A stretch of DNA of 14,715 nt from positions 1 to 14,715 of the forward strand of contig JAICHT010000055.1 of assembly GCA_025924755.1 (NCBI GenBank), given 5' to 3'. The translations under genes were made by a program, and so were the position numbers. Positions 1-6,102 of this stretch are shown here, piece after piece. A model generated the notes under the pieces. It was given only the letters and a program-made list of their open reading frames with translations. It was not told the origin of the DNA and ran no database searches. The DNA is from Chitinophagaceae bacterium (GTDB lineage: Bacteria; Bacteroidota; Bacteroidia; Chitinophagales; Chitinophagaceae). Each line of letters opens with the position of its first letter. The first letter of the stretch is position 1.

Positions 1-600
1 GGCGACGGTTATCTGCAGTGGGTGGGGCAGGTTATTTTCTCCAAACTTCCTATAATTGACAGTGGCGTAGTGCACTATCCGTTGCCTGCTATGCAGGAGG
101 CGCTCATAAGGGCCGATATTGTTTTTAACGGCGATACCATCCGCATTTATAATACGCACTTGCAATCGGTACAGTTCAGAAAGAAAGAATACACCCAGCT
201 TCAAAAAATAAAAGAGCGGGATGACAGCCTGCTGCAAAACTCCATAAACATTTTTTCCAAGTTAAAGAAAGGGGTTATCAACCGGGCACGGCAGGCCGGC
301 ATGGTAAAAGAAACGTTGGGCTATAGCGTATATCCATATGTATTGTGCGGCGATTTTAATGATGTGCCCAACTCATATACCTACTTTACTATAAAAGATG
401 GTTTACAGGATGCTTTTTTAAAGAAAGGCTTTGGTATTGGCCGTACATTTTCGGGCATATCGCCTACGTTGCGTATAGATTACATCTTACCTCAAAAACA
501 GTTTTATATATTACAATACAAACGGATCGAAAAAAAATTATCCGATCATTATATGCAGGTAGCCGATTTGCAGTTATCTCCGGCATCCGAAGGAAAGTAA
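1..600 (+). CDS. Endonuclease/exonuclease/phosphatase family protein, 3' part only
   Basis: This is the C-terminal 199 residues of a metal-dependent phosphoesterase of the DNase I / exonuclease III fold. The frame is open from base 1, and residues before the first possible GTG (base 22) already fit the family, so the true start lies outside the window. Visible motifs in order are NTH (bases 151-159), GDFND (349-363, metal and phosphate binding), RIDYI (472-486) and the terminal SDHY with the catalytic Asp-His pair (541-552). The stretch between NTH and GDFND is helical and basic, as in Bacteroidota members that carry N-terminal membrane segments; whether this one does cannot be seen. The substrate is unknown, since the family covers nucleic acids, phospholipids and inositol phosphates. 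It is separated from cysS by 135 bases and probably not co-transcribed with it. Confidence 0.88.
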   Translation, partial: GDGYLQWVGQVIFSKLPIIDSGVVHYPLPAMQEALIRADIVFNGDTIRIYNTHLQSVQFRKKEYTQLQKIKERDDSLLQNSINIFSKLKKGVINRARQAGMVKETLGYSVYPYVLCGDFNDVPNSYTYFTIKDGLQDAFLKKGFGIGRTFSGISPTLRIDYILPQKQFYILQYKRIEKKLSDHYMQVADLQLSPASEGK

Positions 601-648
601 TACCGTTTGTAGTAGAGCGTTGTCCGATGTTTGACTAAAGCAGCAACA

Positions 649-683
649 CAAGATCAACGATCATCTATCAACGCCAAACGTTT
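649..683. repeat. Degenerate 7-base tandem repeat upstream of cysS
   Basis: About five imperfect 7-base units lie in register here; the clearest are AACGATC (656-662), ATCTATC (663-669) and AACGCCA (670-676). Adjacent units agree at roughly 4 to 5 of 7 positions, so the array is decayed. The unit AACGATC also occurs, inverted, in the array at 14653-14687. It lies about 15 bases upstream of the candidate -33 element of cysS. Function is unknown. Confidence 0.45.
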
Positions 684-698
684 CTTTAACGATTCGGC

Positions 699-730
699 TT
701 TTTAGCGTTCAGCCTTTTGCGCTTACTTTG
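699..730 (+). promoter_or_regulatory. Candidate Bacteroidota promoter of cysS
   Basis: TTTT (699-702) and TTACTTTG (723-730) are separated by 20 bases. This resembles the Bacteroidota sigma-ABfr consensus TTTG-N19to21-TAnnTTTG with one mismatch in each element. The downstream element ends five bases before the ATG at 736, so a start site at the usual distance would give a leader of about 0-2 bases. Confidence 0.42.
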
Positions 731-735
731 CAGGT

Positions 736-2286
736 ATGAGCGGCTTAAAAGTTTATAACTCCTATACCAGGGAAAAAGAAGAATTTATTTCGATAGTGCC
801 CGGCTATGTAGGCATGTATGTGTGCGGCCCTACCGTAAGTGGCGAAAGTCATTTAGGGCATGCCCGGCCTTATATTACGTTTGATGTCATTTTTCGCTAC
901 CTGCTGTACATGGGCTACAAGGTGCGTTATGTACGCAATATTACCGACGCCGGTCATTTTGAAGAAGAGGGCCGCGAAGCCGAAGATAAAATTTCTAAAA
1001 AAGCGGTTATTGAAAAAATGGAACCGATGGAACTGGTACAGAAATATACCAACCTGTTTCATTGGGCTTTTGAACAATTTAACTGCCTGCCGCCCTCTAT
1101 AGAACCTACCGCCACCGGCCATATTGTGGAACAAATAAACATGATTGAAAAAATCATAGAAGCAGGTTATGCATACGTAGCAGATGGCAGTGTGTATTTT
1201 GATGTAAAAAAATATGCGCAAACGCACGACTACGGTAAGCTAAGTGGCCGCATACTGGACGATCTGTTAAGCACGACCCGCAACCTGGAAGGCCAGGAAG
1301 AAAAGCAGGACAGGGCTGACTTTGCCCTATGGAAAGCAGCGCCGCCGGAGCATATTATGCGGTGGAAAAGCCCATGGGGCGAAGGCTTTCCGGGTTGGCA
1401 TATTGAATGCTCGGCCATGAGTACGAAGTATCTAGGAAAAGAGTTTGATATACACGGTGGTGGAATGGACCTGTTATTTCCACATCATGAAAGCGAAATA
1501 GCGCAAAGCACTATTTGCAACCATATAGAACCTGCCCGTTACTGGATTCATAACAATATGATTACCATTAATGGCAGAAAAATGGGTAAAAGCTATAATA
1601 ACGTCATCAGGCTTACCGAGTTGTTCAGCGGAAATCATCCGATGTTAGAGCAGGCCTATTCGCCTATGACCGTTCGGTTCTTTATTTTGCAAACGCACTA
1701 CCGCAGCACGTTAGATTTTAGCAACGAAGCTTTGCAGGCTTCGGAAAAAGGATTGCGCCGTTTGATGGATGCATATGCATGGCTTAAGGAGCTAGACAGT
1801 TCAAAATTAAAAGACCAGGGTTCAGCGCCGGAACATAACGCAGCGCTGTCATTTGTCGGTAATCAGGTATCTACTGATGCCGAGCCGTTACAGGAAAAAG
1901 TAGTACGCCTGCTTACCGAATTTGATGAATTTATAAATGATGATTTTAATACGGCTAAGATACTGGCCAATATGTTTGAGCTGGTGCCGGTCATCAATTC
2001 GCTGAAAGACAAATCCATTTCGTTAACCGCATTGCCGGTGGAAACGCTGCAACTTTTACAAGGTAAAATGAAAGCGTATGTAGAAGACATATTAGGATTG
2101 AAAGACGAAGATGCGGAGGAGATAAATAAATTAAAGGGAGTGATGCAGGTATTGATTGATATGCGCAAGGAAGCCCGTGCTAAAAAAGACTGGATGACAT
2201 CAGATAAAATAAGGAACCAGCTACTACAATTAGGTATTGTTTTAAAAGATGAAAAAGATGGCAGTATAAGCTGGAGCCTGAAATAA
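736..2286 (+). CDS. cysS: Cysteinyl-tRNA synthetase
   Basis: This cytoplasmic class I synthetase joins cysteine to tRNA-Cys using ATP. The 516-residue product has every expected landmark. The HIGH-type motif reads HLGH (39-42), the KMSKS-type motif reads KMGKS (282-286), and the catalytic zinc ligands are Cys30, Cys225, His250 and Glu254, with spacing of the last three equal to the E. coli enzyme. The WHIECS segment around 221-226 and HGGGMDL around 240-246 are typical of the family. The C-terminal anticodon-binding helices follow, with a poorly conserved, Ala/Glu-rich insert around 365-395 that makes the protein longer than the approximately 460-residue E. coli form. The ATG at 736 gives the expected N-terminus. 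A DNA glycosylase gene starts 17 bases after the stop and probably shares the transcript. Confidence 0.97.
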   Translation: MSGLKVYNSYTREKEEFISIVPGYVGMYVCGPTVSGESHLGHARPYITFDVIFRYLLYMGYKVRYVRNITDAGHFEEEGREAEDKISKKAVIEKMEPMELVQKYTNLFHWAFEQFNCLPPSIEPTATGHIVEQINMIEKIIEAGYAYVADGSVYFDVKKYAQTHDYGKLSGRILDDLLSTTRNLEGQEEKQDRADFALWKAAPPEHIMRWKSPWGEGFPGWHIECSAMSTKYLGKEFDIHGGGMDLLFPHHESEIAQSTICNHIEPARYWIHNNMITINGRKMGKSYNNVIRLTELFSGNHPMLEQAYSPMTVRFFILQTHYRSTLDFSNEALQASEKGLRRLMDAYAWLKELDSSKLKDQGSAPEHNAALSFVGNQVSTDAEPLQEKVVRLLTEFDEFINDDFNTAKILANMFELVPVINSLKDKSISLTALPVETLQLLQGKMKAYVEDILGLKDEDAEEINKLKGVMQVLIDMRKEARAKKDWMTSDKIRNQLLQLGIVLKDEKDGSISWSLK

Positions 2287-2303
2287 GTTTTATAGTATAA
2301 AGC

Positions 2304-2912
2304 ATGGACTATATCAGCCATTTGTCTAAAGACAAAAAACTAAAAAAGGTGTTAGAGCAGCAACAGCCGCTGCAGCTGCATCACCGTCATAACGTATGCC
2401 TGCGCTTGTGTGCTTCTATTATGGGCCAGCAACTGTCCACCAAAGTAGCCAAAATATTATTTGAACGCTTTTTAATCTTATATGGCGGACAGGAGCCCCA
2501 GCCACAGCAAATAGCTGCCACTACTATAGAGGTGCTTCGTGGCATTGGTTTGTCAAACGCTAAAGCGGCATATGTAATAAACGTGGCGCAGTTTGCTATA
2601 GATAACAAGCTTACTGATGCTACGTTTGAAACAATGAGCAATGAAGAAATCATTCAGTTGCTTACGCAAATAAAAGGCGTAGGTAAATGGACCGTAGAAA
2701 TGCTTTTAATGTTTACACTGGGCCGGGAAGATGTGTTTTCTATAGACGATTACGGCATACAAACCGCCATGAAAAAATTGTACAAATTAGACGACAACAA
2801 TAAAAAAGAAGTAAGGCAAAAGATGCTTGCTATTGCTGCTAAATGGTCGCCGTACCGAACCTTTGCGTGCCTGCACTTATGGCAATGGAAAGACAATAAA
2901 CCCGACGCTTAA
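2304..2912 (+). CDS. AlkA-like DNA-3-methyladenine glycosylase (HhH-GPD superfamily)
   Basis: This 202-residue enzyme removes alkylated bases such as 3-methyladenine from DNA, opening base-excision repair. It contains the HhH-GPD core: MGQQLS (40-45) at the start of the domain, the helix-hairpin-helix IKGVGKWTVEM (123-133) that grips DNA backbone, and the acidic pair Asp148-Asp149 in VFSIDDYG, where AlkA has its catalytic Asp. There is no four-cysteine cluster near the C-terminus, which argues against an EndoIII or MutY type. It lacks the N-terminal AlkA domain, as do many short members of the family (about 200 residues). It follows cysS by 17 bases on the same strand, so co-transcription is likely; no functional link is implied. 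The exact substrate range cannot be read from sequence. Confidence 0.92.
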   Translation: MDYISHLSKDKKLKKVLEQQQPLQLHHRHNVCLRLCASIMGQQLSTKVAKILFERFLILYGGQEPQPQQIAATTIEVLRGIGLSNAKAAYVINVAQFAIDNKLTDATFETMSNEEIIQLLTQIKGVGKWTVEMLLMFTLGREDVFSIDDYGIQTAMKKLYKLDDNNKKEVRQKMLAIAAKWSPYRTFACLHLWQWKDNKPDA

Positions 2913-3023
2913 TTTTGGGTATCAGTTACAGAATACTATAGCTGCTGTTGTGTCGCACTCTTGTACCGTAGCATTACTATACAGCAAAGACGCCGTGATG
3001 AATTTTTTTACTTTATCAGTTGT

Positions 3024-3482
3024 TCACAAACTATCCTTTTTCAATAATAAGGGCTGTGACGGCTTCGTATGTAACGTGTCAATTTCATTCAAAACCCTGT
3101 CTGCTCTTTCAGTAAGCTTTTGCAGGTATTTATTTCCATTCAGTGCATAGGTAATATAGCTGCACTTATTTTTTTCTTTAGTATGAGAAGTGGCAAATTG
3201 AGCGGTAAGCGTATCCTGCCCGTGCACCTTAAAACGAAGCTCACCTACGGGTGCGCACATATTGGTTACAGACTCATTGATGCCTAATACCGAATTGGCG
3301 AGAATAGCAATGCCTGCGGAATCTTTTGTTTGGTAATTGATGGTGTCGCCTTTATTATAAAAAACAATATCTACCTGGTTGCAGCCTTTAAGCATGGTTT
3401 TAAACGGCTCTTTTTGAGTGGCAGTTGTGTTGCAGGAAACGGCAGCGGCAAGCGTTAACAATAATATGGACAAGCGTAGCAT
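3024..3482 (-). CDS. Putative lipoprotein of unknown function
   Basis: I do not recognise the family. The 152-residue product starts with a short hydrophobic signal (residues 4-15) ending in AVSC, with Cys17 as the likely lipidated residue; the -3 position is Ala rather than the usual Leu, so lipidation is probable, not certain. The mature part is polar, with three further Cys residues (in KGCN, NMCAP and KCSY) and alternating short strands suggesting a small beta-rich periplasmic or surface domain. Its stop faces that of the glycosylase gene across 111 bases, where I see no clear hairpin terminator. It lies 141 bases downstream of the epimerase on the same strand. An imperfect promoter-like box (TATATTTA on the minus strand) occurs upstream, with no good partner element. 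Confidence 0.75.
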   Translation of the reverse strand: MLRLSILLLTLAAAVSCNTTATQKEPFKTMLKGCNQVDIVFYNKGDTINYQTKDSAGIAILANSVLGINESVTNMCAPVGELRFKVHGQDTLTAQFATSHTKEKNKCSYITYALNGNKYLQKLTERADRVLNEIDTLHTKPSQPLLLKKDSL

Positions 3483-3623
3483 ATCGTGTTTAATTGTAGG
3501 TTGACTTACTATAAATATACCATCATTTCGCTAATATCTTTTGCATATTACTTTAGATACGTTGCTATCGTTATTTCATCCTAAATCAAAATTTAAAGCT
3601 TTCTAAGACACAAATAAAATAGC

Positions 3624-4742
3624 TTAGTATATAATTACTTTCTCTGCATTTTGCAGGTAGCTTTCTTTTATGACAGCGCCCAGGCCAGGCGCATCCGGCA
3701 CTTCAATCACTCCATTTTCTTTATACACCATGCCATAAGCTACAGGGTCTTCCGTAAACATCAACGGCGTATCAAAATCGTAATAAATAACCGCATTGCT
3801 GGAGAGTGCTAAATGCGCAGCTGCCGTTGTGCCTAACCGTGATTCCATAAAACCCCCTATCTGTAATACCATTCCGGCTGCTGTGGCAAGTTCTATTATT
3901 TTTAAGGCATTGTATATACCCGACGATTTTCCTAATTTAATATTGAGCATCCTACAGGCATTTAACTGAATCAATCGTTCTGCATCATGATGGTCGGAGC
4001 AACTCTCATCTGCCATAATAGCAATGGAAGTAGCCGCCGATACCTTGCTCAATTGCATAAACTGCCAGCGGGGGATGGGCTCTTCGCAATGTTGAATATG
4101 ATAGGGTTCCAGTGCCTGCAATACCGCTACGGCTGCTTCAGGCGTAGGCCAGCCCTGGTTAGCGTCAATACGTAGCGGAACTGCATCGCCAATGCCTTTG
4201 CGGATGGCTTTAATCCGTGCTACATCTGCTTCTTTTCCTTCGCCCAGTTTTACTTTTATAGCCGGAAAGCCCTGTTGAACAAACCGTGTGGCATCCGCCT
4301 TCATTTTATCCGGCGCTCCAATACCTACTGTCATATCGGTAGTGATAACTTTTGTTTTTGCACCACCTAGAAACCTGTAAAGCGGCACCCCGGCCTGCTG
4401 TGCGGCAATATCATACAACGCCATATCAAATGCACTTTTAATACTGGCATTGCCATAAATAGTTTTATCCATTAACCCGTGGCATGCTTGAATATTGAGT
4501 GCATCCTGCCCTTTTAAAACACGGGCTAAATACTGGCCTACCACAAAACAGGTATCTATGCTTTCACCATTAATGGTCATATACGGGCTGCATTCGCCAT
4601 AGCCGGTAATCCCTTGCGCCGTGCGGATAATAACAATTACATTTTGTACGTTATTGATAGGCCCGAGCGAGATAACAAAAGGTTCCTTTAGCGGAACGTA
4701 AAGTTTGTATATTTCAACAGAGGCTATAGTGACAATATTCAT
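3624..4742 (-). CDS. Dipeptide epimerase, enolase superfamily (L-Ala-D/L-Glu epimerase type)
   Basis: The enzyme inverts the alpha carbon of the second residue of a dipeptide, classically L-Ala-D-Glu from peptidoglycan turnover. Numbering the 372-residue form, it shows the KxK catalytic pair (163 and 165), metal ligands in DANQ (Asp193), EEP (Glu220) and DES (Asp245), the opposite-face Lys269 in KLGKSSG, and a C-terminal DFD (322-324). This DxD is what holds the substrate amino terminus in dipeptide epimerases and separates them from muconate or mandelate enzymes. The frame could be read from a TTG at 4838, but that would overlap the divergent gene and add 32 residues without family resemblance. 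The ATG at 4742 matches usual length; ATG 4760 is an alternative. Bacteroidota relatives vary in dipeptide preference, so the natural substrate is open. No peptidoglycan amidase or peptidase gene is adjacent. Confidence 0.9.
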   Translation of the reverse strand: MNIVTIASVEIYKLYVPLKEPFVISLGPINNVQNVIVIIRTAQGITGYGECSPYMTINGESIDTCFVVGQYLARVLKGQDALNIQACHGLMDKTIYGNASIKSAFDMALYDIAAQQAGVPLYRFLGGAKTKVITTDMTVGIGAPDKMKADATRFVQQGFPAIKVKLGEGKEADVARIKAIRKGIGDAVPLRIDANQGWPTPEAAVAVLQALEPYHIQHCEEPIPRWQFMQLSKVSAATSIAIMADESCSDHHDAERLIQLNACRMLNIKLGKSSGIYNALKIIELATAAGMVLQIGGFMESRLGTTAAAHLALSSNAVIYYDFDTPLMFTEDPVAYGMVYKENGVIEVPDAPGLGAVIKESYLQNAEKVIIY

Positions 4743-4837
4743 GAAAAAGTTTATGGACATAAAGTTAAAAGCTATTTGATGGGGATGCCAGGCCTGTTTT
4801 AGCATGATTTGTGATTTAACCGAACAAACACCGAACA

Positions 4838-5377
4838 ATGAAAACGACCTTTTTTACAATACTGGTATTTATAGCGCTGATAAGCTGCAAAAAAGATGTT
4901 TCTCAGTTGCCCGATGCCACAGATATAGGAGCCAATACGTTTGGTGCGCAGGTTAACGGTACCTTCTGGAAGCCGCAGGGGTTTGGCATTGTACCCACCT
5001 CGCCATTGCTGGAAGCCCGCTATATACTGAACAGGGATGTTATTATTAATGCCCGCAACTTTTCATCAGAACCTACAGAAACGGAATTTGAAATTTACCT
5101 GAAGCACGTAGTAGCCCCAGGAACCTACGAGCTGAAAAGCAATACGGCCAAATACCCGTCGCAAACCGCTAATTACGGATATTATATAAAAAGAAAATTA
5201 ACGCCGGTTAACGAATGGATTACCACCACACAATACACCGGCAAAGTAGTAATTACCAAAGCAGACACCCTAAATCATATTGTTTCCGGCACCTTTGAGT
5301 TTAATGCTATTAATATGTACAGCGCCCCGGAGGCACTAACGGTTACCAATGGCCGCTTTGATGTAAAGGTTCAATAA
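4838..5377 (+). CDS. Lipoprotein, DUF6252-like
   Basis: The 179-residue product begins with a clean lipoprotein signal: Met-Lys, a hydrophobic core, then LISC with Cys17 as the lipid-attachment residue, followed by Lys-Lys-Asp. The mature domain opens with NTFGAQVNGTFW (33-44) and closes with SGTFEF (about 150-155) and NGRFDVKV. This pattern I associate with the Bacteroidota family DUF6252, small beta-rich surface or periplasmic lipoproteins with no assigned activity. That family name is from memory. The gene is divergent from the epimerase with 95 bases between the preferred start codons. Its stop is two bases from the stop of the convergent barrel gene, leaving no room for a separate terminator. 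Function unknown. Confidence 0.82.
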   Translation: MKTTFFTILVFIALISCKKDVSQLPDATDIGANTFGAQVNGTFWKPQGFGIVPTSPLLEARYILNRDVIINARNFSSEPTETEFEIYLKHVVAPGTYELKSNTAKYPSQTANYGYYIKRKLTPVNEWITTTQYTGKVVITKADTLNHIVSGTFEFNAINMYSAPEALTVTNGRFDVKVQ

Positions 5378-5379
5378 TG

Positions 5380-6099
5380 CTAATCGAGCAATATGCGCAA
5401 ACCTACATTAGCAGCCAGCATCTTGGGTATATTATTATCAAGCAAATAAGGAGAGGGATTATAGGAGGCATTCAGCCAGGTGCGCAGTTCTGCATACAGG
5501 TACAAATCTGTGCCCAACGGATATTCGGTACCTGCTCCTAAATCAAATGTCAGGCGGTTTGTTTTTCCTTCGCCGGGTGTAATATAAAACCGGTTATGAT
5601 AAGCACTCGTGTCTATGGTTTGGCTATAGGTATTAGAAATTTGTGCCCATAGTAAACCAAAGCCTGCATATCCATAAACGTTCCACTGGTTTTCACTATC
5701 AAATGAGCCTACAAAAAAATGTTTCCAGCCCACGGATATCTGCCGGTACCGCAGTGTAGATGTAATGGAATAATCAACCTGGTAGGGAGATGTATTAATA
5801 TCGTTTGCAATAGCCGATTGGGCGTTCTTAAATTTTCCATTAGTATAAAAGGACAGCCATGCATAAGCGCTTTCTTTTTTGCTGAAGTGCCAGTTACCCT
5901 GTATCGTTTGTCCGAAAGTAAAAAAGCGTTGCCTGGGAGTAAGGTTACGCAGCAGTGATGCATCTGTTGCTAAACTAAAATAGATTTGTGCTTTTATAAT
6001 ACCGGATGCTACACAACTTAATACAATCAGTAAAACAATCTTCTTCAAGTAAATGGCTTTAATAGCATTAAAGATAAAGCTTACTAAAATATAGCGCAC
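5380..6099 (-). CDS. Predicted outer-membrane beta-barrel protein
   Basis: The product has a signal peptide followed by a mature part rich in alternating hydrophobic and aromatic strands with Tyr/Trp/Gly (for example YGYAGFGLLWAQ and DLYLYAELRTWL), typical of small eight-stranded barrels of Bacteroidota. No enzyme motif is visible. The annotated frame starts with a GTG at 6099, giving 239 residues with an unusual 17-residue pre-sequence. A TTG at 6048 would instead give a textbook signal starting MKKIVLL and ending at KAQ, with 222 residues. I keep the longer form but consider the shorter equally likely. The gene starts three bases after the stop of the patatin-like lipase gene (TAG at 6105-6103), so the two are almost certainly co-transcribed and perhaps translationally coupled. 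It could be a partner or simply a neighbour. Confidence 0.78.
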   Translation of the reverse strand: MRYILVSFIFNAIKAIYLKKIVLLIVLSCVASGIIKAQIYFSLATDASLLRNLTPRQRFFTFGQTIQGNWHFSKKESAYAWLSFYTNGKFKNAQSAIANDINTSPYQVDYSITSTLRYRQISVGWKHFFVGSFDSENQWNVYGYAGFGLLWAQISNTYSQTIDTSAYHNRFYITPGEGKTNRLTFDLGAGTEYPLGTDLYLYAELRTWLNASYNPSPYLLDNNIPKMLAANVGLRILLD

Positions 6100-6102
6100 C
6101 GC

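Noticed and set aside
1863..2321. 152-codon minus-strand frame across the end of cysS
   Set aside because: The cysS C-terminal domain on the other strand is clear; the Ser/Phe/Asn-rich product is typical of a shadow frame.
2999..3010. T-run after the glycosylase gene as an intrinsic terminator
   Set aside because: I could not find a convincing GC-rich stem just before the T-run on the plus strand.
2827..3150. 107-codon plus-strand frame spanning the glycosylase end and the next gene
   Set aside because: It runs through the glycosylase 3' end in another frame and is antisense to a lipoprotein with a plausible signal; no family resemblance.
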